This document shows positions 48,221-61,976 of a stretch of 64,000 nt of DNA, piece after piece (positions within the stretch are counted from its first letter, which is position 1; each line of letters begins with the position of its first letter). The notes below the pieces were generated by a model. The model saw only the letters and a list, made by a program, of their open reading frames with translations, was not told where the DNA came from and did no database searches. Origin of the DNA: Takakia lepidozioides (taxonomy: Eukaryota; Streptophyta; Takakiopsida; Takakiales; Takakiaceae); assembly GCA_030704615.1 (NCBI GenBank), contig CM060733.1, positions 60,202,001 through 60,266,000 of the forward strand, given 5' to 3'. The translations under genes were made by a program, and so were the position numbers.

Positions 48221-48604
48221 TTATGACTACGGGATAGTCATATATACAGTCATATATACCGCGATCTGTTGTAGTGTCCAGGTGATCTGCAACGCGAGGG
48301 CAAAAGACACGCTGCTCTTCACAGCAGGTGCCTGGCAAAATCACGATGTCGGATGACTGCACATGCAAACTACACCATCCACCAAGTCCACCGTCGTGGG
48401 CTTGTAACGACACACCCGGGAGTGAAATCGAAGAGCTCGCAACAACAAGGCTCCAAAGCCTTCAAGCAGCAACGAGAGCCATGAGCCTGCTGTCTGTTCG
48501 GTCATCTGCCATAGGCCCGACTCACGGCGAACTGATAATGGTAAGTGGAGCCCAAGCGCTTCCCAGGCCACCTGTCGACGATGAAGAAGATGAGCCTTGA
48601 ACAC
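48221..48604. other. Right flank of the hAT-like element
   Basis: Contains ATGACTAC at 48223-48230 and further GTCAT repeats. A plus-strand ORF at 48328-48600 has no recognised domain. Confidence 0.4.
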
Positions 48605-49247
48605 TTATGGCCGCAAGCACAGGGAGTTCCTGACAGCCACGATGGCTCGGGTCTGGCACAACGCACTCTCTCTCCTAAAGCCAGAACTAGACCCAGGTCG
48701 CACAAAAATCGCTTCGTGATGACTGTTCAGACGACCAGCATCCTCACGAACAGATGCTTCAAACTTTTCAAACCACTGCACATCCTCCGGAAGCAACTCT
48801 CCTAGAGACTCATCATACTCCTGAGAGCGCTTAATATCCATCTCAAACTCTTTCTCGTTCTCTCGGACACTCGTAATCAAGACCTGGATCATAGAAATTG
48901 TCAAAATTATAGTACTCAGGATCACAACTATCTAAAGAGCTGGGTGACCTCTCATCTCTTAATGACCAGACCTCGGCTTCATTCACATCAACATCATATC
49001 TAGGGCTAGCTGAGTTCAGATGCACGACAAGACCAAGACCAAGACCATTAGTGCTGGGTTCGGGCAGGGGTGACACTGGCGAGGCAACAATGCCAAACAG
49101 CGCATGTCGAGAGGGGTTAGTAACAGCAAGATCAGTCGCTACTGTCAAAGCAGGGTCAGTCTCAATCTCAAAAACCAAATCAACTTGCACCGACAGGCTT
49201 TCTCCCTCTCTGCGTGCTACACAGCTAGTACTACGCGCCGAGGCCAT
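48605..49247 (-). pseudogene. Unrecognised minus-strand ORF pair, probably one frameshifted gene
   Basis: From ATG at 49247 an ORF runs to 48843 (MASARSTSC... ending FDNFYDPGLDYECPRERE), overlapping an ORF in another frame (VRENEKEFEMDIKRSQEYDE... to 48605). The natural continuation of the first is in the second, with the shift in the purine-rich stretch around 48850-48865. The acceptor-like TGTTGTGTTGCAG just before the ATG could make this an internal exon. The product is acidic with no known domain. It may be a retroelement gag leader or a small unknown gene. Confidence 0.3.
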
Positions 49248-50166
49248 CGTCCTGCAACACAACACAACGAGCAGGGTGAGAAAGCAAATACGAAACAGCA
49301 GGAGAAAACATCGCAAGGTGGCTGGCCGCCATCAGACAATACTGATTAGAGAGCAACGATCAAGAGATTAGTGCGCAGATCCCTCAACAACCCAACAAAT
49401 GCTGTCAGGGCAGGCAGTGGATGCTAAAACACCTAGACGCTACCTGGCTTCTCTCCACCACAAAACGAGCCTGAAGCATATACTCCATTCCTCTCAAGAA
49501 ATGTGTTTTCACAACAAGGGGGCAAGCGAAAGAGCAGGCAATGCGCGAGAGGAGGCTCAAGCAGGCGGATTTGACACACAGGAGCTCTCATCCAAAGTTT
49601 GTACACCCAAAATCACATATACACTAACACATGAATACACCGCCCTGACCTTGTGTCAAGGCGCCGTCTTCATACAAAAGCCCTAACCATAGTGGTCCGC
49701 CACGTGGCGAGGCATCATAGGCCAAAGCCCACGGCGCTGCCCTGTAGCCCTAGATCCGATGAAGGGCCAGGATCGAGCCACCAGCCTAAACTAACCCTAA
49801 CCTAGACATCATTGTAACGGATTAACGGCTTTATAGGCGAAAAAATATATACTATGGATGTGTATCGCCATTTTGGATGAAACGGGCTATTTCCAGGCTT
49901 TACAGCCACCAAGACATCCTCTGCCACAGAAAATAGATTGCATTTCAACTCTTCGCCCATATGCACCAATGAAAAATGAAATGGTACTTTATAACGTCGG
50001 GGCAGGAAGGTCAAAGAGCTTATGGGACAAGAGGAAGAAAGAAACAAGAAAGAGAGAAGGGGGGCCATGAGCAGCCCAAAACAACTCTACTGCTCAAGAT
50101 AATGAAAGAATCGTCCACGGAAAGCTCAAAGAACTGTGTGTGTGCTGAAGTGGGGTTCAACGGTGC
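49248..50166. other. Unassigned sequence
   Basis: Includes CCACGTGGCGAGG near 49701 and CTAACCCTAACC near 49790, promoter-like words in plants, possibly for the minus-strand ORF at 48605-49247. No gene recognised. Confidence 0.35.
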
Positions 50167-51030
50167 GCACTGATTTTGAGTGCAAACTCATCAGTCAGTG
50201 AGGAGGGCACTGTAGCTGTCACTTTCGAAAGCGGTCATTGGTCGATAACCCGATTGTCGATGCAGTTTGTGACCGATCAGCCCGATTGTTTGGTAAGGGG
50301 ATTCAATGTGAGGAGAGATTGTGCAGTTTATGAACTCTGTTCATGTTAGAAAATCTTTGTTCGAGAGAACTACTGTATTGGCATTTGTTTGCTGCAAAAA
50401 TCCGAAGTGAGTTAGCGGAATGAAATCCCTGGCGGGTTCTGGCGAGAGGGAAGCTCGTAACGCACGTAACCCTCGTCGTCGTTCCGTGAAGGTGGATGAT
50501 GGACCCAAATCGGCTCATCCCGGAGGAGGTGTAACAGAAGCACTTTCGTCAATTTACCTCTCTTCGCCATTTTACACCGGTCGTGTGGATGTCCGTCTCG
50601 TCTCTCCAAGCATGGTGCCCCCAGAAAATATCCGTATTTAGATATGCTTTCTACGAGGTGACAAGACTGAAACGAGAGAAGGCAGAGCACAGCGAACCCG
50701 AAGCTAAAGATAGGAGACAACTATCGCCACAATCTTCTCAAGGATATGGCGGAGCTGGATATCGTGCAGTCTTTGACAGACATGATTTTCCGTGAAAGTG
50801 ACTGTTACATACCAGGTGATTTTTCCAGTTCTTCCAGTGTGATCACTCTTTGTTGAGAAATTTAAATGGTGTGGAGTCTGCAGGAGCCTCTACTTAGTAT
50901 TCTTGACATCTGCAAGCTCCCCACGCCCTTTTCTAGGTACTGGGAGATGCATACTGGTTGTAGTACTTAGAGTGGTACTGGCTTCTAGTTAACCAACGTC
51001 TTCTGATATAGCACTGACAGTTAACTAGTG
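50167..51030 (+). repeat. Dispersed repeat, copy 2 (matches 14236-15112)
   Basis: Same orientation as copy 1, with matching blocks such as GAGGAGAGATTGTGCAG and CGGTCGTGTGGATGTCCGTC. The shared peptide frame runs REARNARNPRRRSVKVDDGP, SPFYTGRVDVRLVS, and AEHSEPEA, and ends at different stops from copy 1. It carries extra codon-sized insertions relative to copy 1. Confidence 0.75.
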
Positions 51031-52039
51031 TGTCAATTGAGCACTAAGCTTACCAGGTTTTGATTTCAGGACGATTTCAGGACTATATAGGCTACCGATG
51101 ACAGCACTGGTCCCTTTTTCTTTTGTAGTCTCTTCTCTGTGCTTTAGTAGAAGGCTACACAAGAAACATAACTTCAAGTAATGAGGTACGAGAATAGACC
51201 AGCCCTTTACCTGACACTTGGGACAACTTTGTCTTGGTACAAACAACGACATTTCTGGCTGGCTTCCGTGTTCTGATCTACGTGTCCTTATGTATATATC
51301 AACATTGGCCTTGAGCAATTAGGGGTGGTACAATGGCTATGTACGTCTTCCTCTTTTTCAATCCAATTTTGCAGCCAGGAGTTCCAGTATCTTTCAATCA
51401 ACGTATTACAGAAAACTAGGAGACGCTCGTGGCTCTGAAGCCCAGAAAATCCCGACAATTGTGAATTTTCCACCTCAGGTCTGACACCACACGACTCCTT
51501 CATGCATCTTAACTAGTACAGAACAGCACAGCTGAGTGTGGGAGCTCACCATCAAACTGAGTCGCACTCATGCCCCTTGTGTACGCCGCTATACCCCACT
51601 GGATAACTTAGCATGCAGAATGCAAGTTTGCTCCAGAGCCACAGCAACTGATAGATATCGACCTCGAGATCAAAGAAACAAAAGACCCATCTCCCTGGCA
51701 ATCGATCATGAACTCAGCAAGTCAAAGCACCACAGAGCAGCACACAATCACGCCATTTTCTCTGTTTCCTTTCTCTTTCCCCACCCCTCGTACAAATCGA
51801 TCTCGAAAGTCAGTTTGAGCTCGTTGAAACCGGAAAAGGAATTTCCCAAGTACATAAATAAAGCTCGCATTCCTTAACGTGCCAATATCAGAGCTGCTCT
51901 GCTGCTACGCTGCTGCACGATCTCCATCTCTCGCCATGACCCCCACCATTTCTGACGCCACTCTTTATTACCGTTGCATCGAACGTACCCGAATGATATC
52001 GTAGCATATTCTCAAACGATGCCATACGATGGATGGAAA
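51031..52039. other. Unassigned sequence
   Basis: Short ORFs on both strands without recognisable domains. No repeat structure seen. Confidence 0.35.
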
Positions 52040-52570
52040 GCAGCCTCATTCTTGCCAACGTTCCTGTCGGGCGGTGCACGTACGTCGCCGACCGCAACAT
52101 GTCGTCCGTTCTGTCGCACGAACGGATGTGAAGAACCCGGTAGTAAACGGACGTCGCCTGTCACCATCCATTCCGTTAAGGAGGTCCGCCGTCGCCACCG
52201 CTCTGTACATCCACTGCCGGTCGGAGGGGAACAAGAGAAGGCGATCCGGCGGGCCCGACCCGGGCAGGCGGTGGCCGTGACCGCCACACACATGGCATGC
52301 TCTGGGCACGCGCGGCGCGCACGACGCCGTGGCGCCCGCCCCGAGGCACGTGCCTCGCGGGTGGCAGCACGTGAGCTCCCCCGCACGTGTCTCATGCGGG
52401 GCCTGCGGTACCCGCGCCTTGACCATGGTTACTTTTGGGCGCCCCCGTACCTTTCCCCGAACTTCGAAGTTCGACTCGAGCACGGAAAGCGTACGCGCTG
52501 TCCCCGAATCGCAGAACCGCTTGGATCCCGTGACGAGTCTGTTCCCGCACATCGCATTGGACCGAGTTTT
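52040..52570. other. CpG-rich island of unknown role
   Basis: This stretch is visibly richer in G, C and CpG than anything else in the window and is open in several frames on both strands at once, which is what high GC alone would produce. It contains the 16-bp perfect palindrome CGAGGCACGTGCCTCG (52342-52357) with a CACGTG G-box core. It is about 1.5 kb upstream of the GRXS17 start and is not immediately next to any recognised promoter. Confidence 0.7.
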
Positions 52571-53858
52571 CGCTCCGTTTGAAACTTTTCGAAACTTTTG
52601 CGCACATTAAGTTATGGACAGTCGCACTTTTGGAGTGCGGGAGCGATGTTTAATTAGTGCGAGTGTCAGACGCATTGTCGCTGCAGAGTGCACATTCCCT
52701 GTTCAACGCTCCGCATGATTCACTTGTATCACTCTGTAGTCTGTACATCTAAAAACGCCTTCATTTTCCTTGGTGAGATACGAGCCCAAAGACAAAGCGA
52801 GCCTGTTGGCGAAAATTCGTTAAGAAAATAACGCTGTTTCGGAGACGAGGACCTTTGGCGCACACTGAAAGAGCAGTATTATTTGAATCCCGTTTCCCAA
52901 CCTATGATGGACGAGGTATGTTTCATCCGCCTGCACTGCGCTGGATGTACAGCAGGGCAGTTTTAAACATTTATCATCATTTCGCTGACACGAAATTAGT
53001 TCAAGTGTGAGTACAGATGAACCTGGGCCGGGCTAAGGTGGTGAGCGTGTAGTGTGGTACAGTAAAGCGACATTATGCACCTCCCAAGGTACTTGGGATT
53101 AGTTATGGTGGCATGTTGGTCCCCATTATTAGGGTTCTGTCAGTAATTAATGTGTTTTTCCGATTAATGCAAGTGTTCTTAGCGCATATTCTGACTGCAA
53201 ACTCGAGTTGAACTGAGATACGTGAGTTATGTATTAAATTCGAGATGAAATTTTTTGCCGACTCACATATTATTGTCATATTTTTTATTTTTTATGTTTT
53301 TCAAAAAGGAAACCTGCTCTTGATTCTTTACAAAACAAATTCCCCCTTCTCAAGGACCTGAATTGTGGGCGGTCGATCCCTGTTTCCCTTAAATAAAAAA
53401 TAAAAAATACAACCCAGGTTTTTTTTTTATAAAAAATTTAAAATTTCTTAGAAGGGATTGCTTTTCGAAGTTACATACTCCTGGAGACAAAGTGGTGCAG
53501 GGGCCGTCAGCTGTAGCTCTAAGTAATAACTTTTTCTTAAGAACTTTTTTTCTAATAACTCTGGCAACTTGATGTACTTATGTGCCTAAAAAGGCTATAA
53601 TAAAGTTTCATCCAGGGCCACTGTCCACTGTTTCCCAAAAAAAAAAAAAAAACAAAAAAAGGCAGTCTGGGATAAATAGCATTGACTCTCATATTCAATT
53701 CCTTTACTGGAGTTCTCACTCTCAGTAAGTAATTCCTACGTTTCTACGAAAAGCCCAGCATCACGAAATTGCTTTAGTGCACGCGGCGGCATGGCATTGG
53801 AGCGAAAAGTATGGAGAGGGAGGCTGGTGTGAAACGGGGCGTGCGGAGAGAGGCAAGA
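52571..53858. other. AT-rich upstream region of GRXS17
   Basis: Contains homopolymer tracts, including AATAAAAAATAAAAAA-like sequence near 53393-53412 and a poly-A tract at 53636-53661. No gene recognised. Confidence 0.45.
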
Positions 53859-53865
53859 TATAAAA
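53859..53865 (+). promoter_or_regulatory. TATA box of GRXS17
   Basis: TATAAAA followed by a G-run lies about 200 bp before the GRXS17 start codon, in a setting that would give a 5' UTR of roughly 170 nt. Confidence 0.6.
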
Positions 53866-54064
53866 GGGGGGGCCTTGCCAGGCTCACTTTACCCTATCGC
53901 TCTGCCTGCCTCTATCTGCGAGACGGACATTCAGCCTGCCATATTCGCGCTCGAGGTGGAGTGTTGTGGAGATTGAGTGGGGGCGTGAGAGGCACTCGGA
54001 TTTTTGGAGTGGGTCTGTGTGCGTTTGTGTGATCGGGGGGAAGAGAGGTGTGAGGTTGGTAGAG

Positions 54065-57000
54065 ATGGCGGGGTTTGTGAAGAATTTGAAATTGAGGGAA
54101 GAGTTGGAGAAGGCATGCAAGGGGCAAGAGAGCGTTGTGGTTCTGCATTTCTGGGCGGAATGGTGCGAGCCGTGCAAAGTGATGGACCCTGTGTTCACAC
54201 AGCTCTCTGTGGACACGCCTCAGGCTCAATTCTTTCGAGTAAGGCCCACCTCCTCTGTGTTTGCCCCTTGAATCTTCACTCGAGTGAACCTTGTGACCGG
54301 AATGTTTGGAAACCTCTGGGCTTTCTTTCCCCGTAAAATTCCCTCCTGTGTGTTTCTACCTTTCAAGAATCCTCACTCGGGTGAACCTTTTGACCAGAAA
54401 CCAACTGTTCGCGAGAGCCAGGGAAATCTCTGGCCTTTTTTCCCACTTCAAAATTGCTGTTGGGATGAAACCGTTTCAAGACTGACGTCGAGAGGGACAG
54501 TACAGCTGTATAATTTGTTGGGGGCCGGGTGCTATGGACCTGATCATAGCCGAAGGTCGGAGGGAACGAGAAGTGAGTGCGTCTCTCTCTTTCGCCACTG
54601 GCATGGCCATGTCCCAGTACCTTCCGAGTACGCCTTTTCGAATTGATAGCTCTAGTCTTTTTTGTGTAGAACTAGAGCTATCCAGTAAACTTTTGTGACA
54701 CACGCACCGTGTGGGCCACTATTTGTTCGCGGAATGAGTCATCCTCTTTCGCTACTGCCCTGGCCATGTTCCAGTACCTTCCGAGTACGCCTATTCGAAT
54801 TGATAGTTCCAGTCTTTTTGTCTCATACTAGAGTTCTCCAGTAAACTTTTGTGACGCACACGCACAGTGTGGGCCACTATTGTTCGCCAGACTGCATTGA
54901 ACCTAGTATGTAACCAACGTAATCTCTAAAGTAGCAGGAACCACAGCGTAATGTCAAAGAACCACAGCGTAACAAGCTTATGGACGTGGTTCCTTAGTGG
55001 AGGCATTGTTTATAAATTCGTCTGTGAACTTTCGACTATCATATGTTCTGGTTCAGGGAACCCCATCATCTTTGTCATTATTCTGAGCACCTGTATCTGT
55101 GGGTACTTGTCTTTAAAGTGATCTGATGAGGAATGTGTCACTTCTATTTTTAGTTATTCCGCTTCTGTGTCTGGGCCCCAATTTATCCTCCCCTTTCCTA
55201 CTGTATGTCTCGATGGGTCACTGCATGTATCCTTAATTTAAGAGAAGACTTCATCAAATCGGCATTCTCAGGGGGTCTCCTAAAGATTTTTCTGGTACAT
55301 TTGACAGTTTGTGTCCTACAATCTGAGAGGAGCCAACAGCTTGCTAGTAAGTGTGAGAGTTGGAGACAAAAGCATTATCGAGATCTTCCTTGTGGTGGTT
55401 CGGTATTAACATGTTGAGAATTTTTTTTGTGTCATGCACTCCTTGCTTAAGATTGATTAAGGATGAAGAGAAGTGGTTCTTGGTGAGGACTAGTGCATCT
55501 TTATAATCAACAGCTTTCTCCTACTGGGTTGGTACGGTTGAAGTCATCCACAGGGCACACAGCCGTAATGAAGAACTTTTTCTATGGAACGTCTTATGAT
55601 TGTTCCGTGGTTTCAAGATCCTCAAGTGCTTACTCATGGTTTGCAACATTCCAACATTTGTGTCTCGAATATTTTCTTTACTGTCAACAGTTTCATCTTA
55701 GGAAGACAGTCCACCAGGTTTTAGCCTGGCCAGCCTCAAGAGAAATGGACAGATGTGGTGTGAGGTGTCTCCTGAGGGGAATGAGAGGGTAATGAAAACA
55801 TGTGGTCAAAATTGTTGTATAAAAGTAAAAGGGACAGCATCACCTTGCAGGGCCCCACGTCGCTCTAAGGTGTTGATATTGACCAATCTGTAGGCTTTGT
55901 TCATTTCAGTGTTTGACACAATTTTCCTGTTTGCTTCAGAAGCTTTGGCTTAAATTGGTTATCAATAGGTGATGACCAGCTATGTCTGTCATTGGGCTCC
56001 TGGTGTATGATGCAGACTATGTATTCAGCAATAATTCACTAGCTGGAGCAGCAGCCCTGGAACAACTTCGACTAGTTATCTAACATTTGAGAAAGGGCAG
56101 GACTGTTGCCTTTTGTGAAGTATATCTTGGGCAGCAAGTAGTTGTCTCATCTTAGGTTTCCTGGAGGTCCTGAGGAAAAATATCATAGGCCGCTCCAATG
56201 TAGTGGATTGGTCTTGGCCAAGTGGTGTTTAATGTTGGTTTATGTGAACAGGTGGAGGCAGAGGAGCAGCCTGAAATTTCTGAGTTATATGAAGTGTCCG
56301 CTGTGCCTTACTTTGTGTTTTTGAAGGTAGATTGTCTGTACTGATGTAATCCCAATCATTGTTAAGCTTTGACACCCTGTGCTTTGAGGTTTTCTCTTTC
56401 TCTCACATGACAAAAACAAGTGACAACTGTAGTTAATCTCTCTCCTCTCAGCTGCTCTTATCTCCTTTCTCCCTCTTTTTCCTGCTGTGTCCAGAAATAG
56501 TGTAAGGTCGAGGGTGACATGGCTATAGCAAGCAAAGTTAATCATCATCTCAGTGTGTGTGAGAGCCCCACTTAACTTCATCATGGGTGGCTATTCAGGG
56601 TGGGGTGGTGGTGGACAAGCTACAAGGCGCCAATGCCCCTGAACTTGCAAACAAAGTTGCCAAATGGGCAGGGCCCAACACCTCTGTAACAGCTGCTGTC
56701 CCTGCCAGCCTGGGATTTGCTGCAGGACCTGCTGTCCTGGAAGCTGTTGCCGGTGCATTAGCCGCTATCCCAGCAGTGCCCAATGGGAGTGTAGCAAAGG
56801 ATACCCTTCCCGAAGTTCAGAAAGAAAACCTCCATGAACTAGTGAATCGGAAGCCCGTGATGCTGTTCATGAAGGGAACACCAGAGGAGCCTCGCTGTGG
56901 GTTTAGTGGCAAGGTGGTGAATGCCCTGGAGCAAGAAGGCATTGAGTTTGGCAGCTTCAACATTCTGAGTGATGAGATCGTGAGACAGAATTTGAAGGAA

Positions 57001-58850
57001 TTTTCAAACTGGCCCACATTCCCACAGCTCTATGTCAAGGGGGAGCTTATTGGTGGGTGTGATATTGTTCTGGAGATGCACCAAAACGGAGAGCTGAAGG
57101 AGGTCAGTTAGCCATTGCAGTTCTATCTCTTCATTGCTTCTTGACGACTGTTGGTGGTGGTAATTGTTGTCAGTGGGGCTGCATGTGTAGAACTTTTTTG
57201 TGCATGTTTGTCCCTCTTCATTCGCAGTGCTGCATTGTGTTTGATCCTGCATAATTATTCTTGTCCCAGCCATTCAATGTCACACTTGTGTTAGGGACCA
57301 ACCAGGTTGAAAGCGATTGTGCTCATTTTTTTATGTCTGGTCTATTTGATTGGTCTGTTAATATGTTGATTTCCCTCTATCGCTCTATTATTCAATCTCT
57401 CCCTCTATTTGTCAAAGTTAGCAGTCCAACGGAGTCTCGCGGCTCCTTCCAATGCCGGCACATAATACATGCACTTCTGGTCATTTGACATTTGAGCCAT
57501 CCCAAAGCTGCCATCGTGTTTTTGGTTTGCTTTAGTGTTGCATCAACTAACCAAGACCAGAGAACTCCTGGACAGGTGTTTGCTGAGAAGGGGTTGCTGC
57601 CCGTCACTGCTGCACCAAACCCAGAACCAGCTGAAGCACCCCTAGTCTCTGTAGCTGACACACCTAAGGGAGAACCTGCAGTGGATGCAACACCCCCAGT
57701 CCCTGGACTTGCTGTGCTCAAGGCAAAACCAGAACCAGCTGCAGCACCCCCAGTGTCAGAACCAACTGTCGACAAATCAATGCCTACCACGTCACCAGCC
57801 CTCAGTACAGCGCCTCCGAATGGAGTGATAGAGAACGGCAGTGTGCCTGTGAAAGAGTCTGAGACAAATACTACCCCTGCTCTCATGGGCGAAGAATTGA
57901 AGGCAAAATTAAGTAAGCTTGTGAATGAGCGTCCAATTATGTTGTTTATGAAGGGAAGTCCAACAGACCCTCGTTGTGGGTTCACCCGCAAGGTGGTTCA
58001 AGCCTTAGGGGAAGAGGGCCTTGACTATGGCAGCTTCAACATTCTTAGTGATGAGAATGTGAGGCAGGGCTTGAAGGAGTTCTCCAACTGGCCCACATTC
58101 CCCCAACTATACATCAAGGGGGAGTTTGTTGGTGGTTGCGACATTGTCCTGGAAATGCACCAGAATGGGGAGCTGAAGCAGGTGGGTTTCTTACTTACCA
58201 AAACCTTTTTCATGAGTTGCTTAAAGGAAAAGGGTTGTAAAAAAAGCTCACTTTTCTGGACAAATCTCCCTCCATATTTAGTAGCACTGATTACACAAAT
58301 GGTAATAACTTGTCTTCTTCTCAGTTCTGATCACTTTACTTTCATGTGAAAGGACTGAGGAGGATTTGGTTCAGCACAGATGAATCCACAAGAACTTTGG
58401 AAGTAAGTTCAGGTAGTGGATACAAAATGAGAGAATGAATCTCTTTCTCAGTGAGAGTATTTGGATTCTGTCTGTTACTCACTTTGCCCACCTCAAACTG
58501 TCCCCTTGAAGCAGGTTTTGGCAGAGAAGGAGTTACTACCTCAAGAGAGCCTGGATGCCCGGTTGAAGAAGCTGATTGATTCATCAAAGACTATGCTGTT
58601 CATGAAGGGAACCCCTGATGAACCCCGCTGCGGATTTAGCAATAAGGTAGTGACAGCATTGAGAGAGGAGAGCGTGGAGTTTGGCAGCTTTGACATATTG
58701 GGTGATGAGGAAGTTAGGCAAGGCTTGAAGACATTCTCAAATTGGCCCACGTACCCACAGCTTTATCACAAGGGAGAGCTTCTGGGTGGATGCGATATTG
58801 TACTGGAGATGAAAGCCAATGGAGAGTTGAAGTCATCATTGGCGGAGTGA
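54065..58850 (+). CDS. GRXS17: Monothiol glutaredoxin GRXS17 (Trx-Grx-Grx-Grx)
   Basis: Five exons join in phase 0: 54065-54238, 56252-56326, 56599-57102, 57576-58181 and 58515-58850 (564 aa). A thioredoxin-like domain (about 1-105; [20 protein letters not shown]) is followed by three PICOT-type glutaredoxin domains with active cysteines near residues 183, 385 and 492: PRCGFS, PRCGFT and PRCGFS. Each has the WPTFPQLY or WPTYPQLY and GGCDIV glutathione/Fe-S contact motifs. GRXS17 is a cytosolic and nuclear protein that binds [2Fe-2S] clusters with glutathione and acts in iron-sulphur maturation, redox control and thermotolerance. Long Ala/Pro-rich linkers make it longer than Arabidopsis GRXS17 (about 488 aa). 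Oddities are the two cysteines in the Trx motif and CGFT in the middle domain. Confidence 0.96.
54271..54893. repeat. Two tandem duplications in GRXS17 intron 1
   Basis: An approximately 96-bp unit (starting AATCTTCACTCGAGTGAACC at 54271 and a variant at 54367) and an approximately 155-bp unit (54587-54743 and 54744-54893, sharing CAGTACCTTCCGAGTACGCC and CCAGTAAACTTTTGTGAC) are each present twice in tandem in the 2-kb first intron. Confidence 0.85.
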
Positions 58851-60229
58851 AATAGCTCCCCAAGTTGGTTGTGCAGGGGAAGTGTCCCAAACAGTCCCTA
58901 TCAAAACTCAAATCTCGTCCCATAGGAGCAAGTTGAAATGGCTTGTGTGACTAAATGGCAAGAAGGACGTTGCTTCGTGGAAGACACTGTCGTGGGCCTG
59001 TTCTGGCTCAAGTGTGAGAATATCACAATGGAACAAAATAAAATCTCTTGTCTCTTGTGAAGTGGAAGAGTTCGTGGAGTCCTAATGATGTTCGTAGTGG
59101 CAAAAAGCTACAATGAATGTGAATAAGTGGAGGCAGATCAAGATGATGACCTTGTCATAAGTGTACATCTTCCAAGTGTACACCATTTGGCACCTGTGTT
59201 AAGCACTGAAAGGATCATTCCCTGGATAGTCTGCATATTGGTGCAGCTACTGAGCAGATCTTACAGGAAGCTCTTATGCTTTCCTGAACCTGCACAATGG
59301 AATTATGTACCAAGAAATGGAAGATTGCAGGCAGATTCATCATAGAAGGAAAACAGCATTTGACTGAAACTTGTTTCAACTTTTGCTAGTTTGTTTGGAG
59401 ATGGATGAGATACATCTGGATTGTACATGGGGAAGCCTTTTACTCAGGCCGATGTGCTTCCATCTGGAAATATCTCCTCGGACACTGGGGCGTTAGCATA
59501 GTCTAAAACAGGCAGTGCCCATGCAGTCATTTCACATTACTTTTCATTTGTCCAGAATTCAAAGAGCCCAGATCTGTCTCTGGAAAGTTGCATGTGGCAA
59601 AGTTGCATGACCTCTCTTTCTATGGGTGTGTTTAGTGCCATGATGTCACTAGATAAATTGGGTGTCACAAGACAAGCAACAAAAATCTGCTTTACCTTAT
59701 TTCAAAACATAGTTTGATCACCTCAACCTGGGATGTTATTTGACACCTTCAGCGAGTTGTCAGGAGACTTTGCAACTCAGGGTTTGATTGGGCTACACAA
59801 CATAGCTTGTCCTGAACTGGCCTCTACTTTTACACTACGTTTTAGTCACCTTACAGATATAGATATGGTCTGAGGTGTAGATCTAAGAACCATTCACAAC
59901 TTTTTCAAGGGTTCTCATATTTGCTATGAAGTCAATAGGATAATAGATCAGAGTATCCATCAAGAAAGTACTTGAAAGCATATAAATCTTTTACAAGGTC
60001 TGTCGCTGTTTCCTAGACATTCAACTTCGATTAGATCCTTCCATTTCCACTATCACAAAATACTCACGTGATTGCCATCAGACCATTCCTAACCTGGAGG
60101 AACCCCTCTGGCCAGGGTGCTCAACCTCCCTAATCACTGAAGAGGTGGCAATCACCATTCAATGGGAAATTATTGTGTCAAATTTCAAGCACGAATTCTG
60201 CAATACAAACAGACGGTTGGAAATCTACT
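58851..60229. other. Region between GRXS17 and RPS3 3' ends (convergent)
   Basis: Holds the GRXS17 3' UTR with an AATAAA polyadenylation signal at 59037-59042. An ORF at 59127-59345 shows no domain. The RPS3 3' UTR would enter from the right. No transposon seen. Confidence 0.5.
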
Positions 60230-61810
<1,581 letters not shown>

Positions 61811-61950
61811 AACTGCAAGATCCAAACAAGTCGCAGAAGGAAGACAAGAGGGATGCCGAAAGGAGTAGAAAAATTCCGACTGATTCTGTGCTAGGCAAAT
61901 TCACAACGCAGCAGGAAAAGCAGAGAGAGGTCTTGCAGACAGACGAAGAA

Positions 61951-61976
61951 GAAACCCTAATCCGCCCTAACCCTAA
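61951..61976. promoter_or_regulatory. Telo-box cluster in the RPS3 promoter
   Basis: AAACCCTAA followed by CCCTAACCCTAAT lies about 140-165 bp upstream of the RPS3 start codon. Telo-boxes are established promoter elements of plant ribosomal protein and translation genes. The site sits between divergent RPS3 and the ATPase gene and may serve both. Confidence 0.75.

Noticed and set aside
52012-52582. Overlapping ORFs of up to 202 codons in the CpG-rich island
   Set aside because: High GC leaves most frames open on both strands at once; no domain or splice signal supports any of them.
57392-57991. 199-codon minus-strand ORF opposite GRXS17 exon 4
   Set aside because: Antisense shadow of the Ala/Pro-rich linker; the plus strand encodes the glutaredoxin domain.
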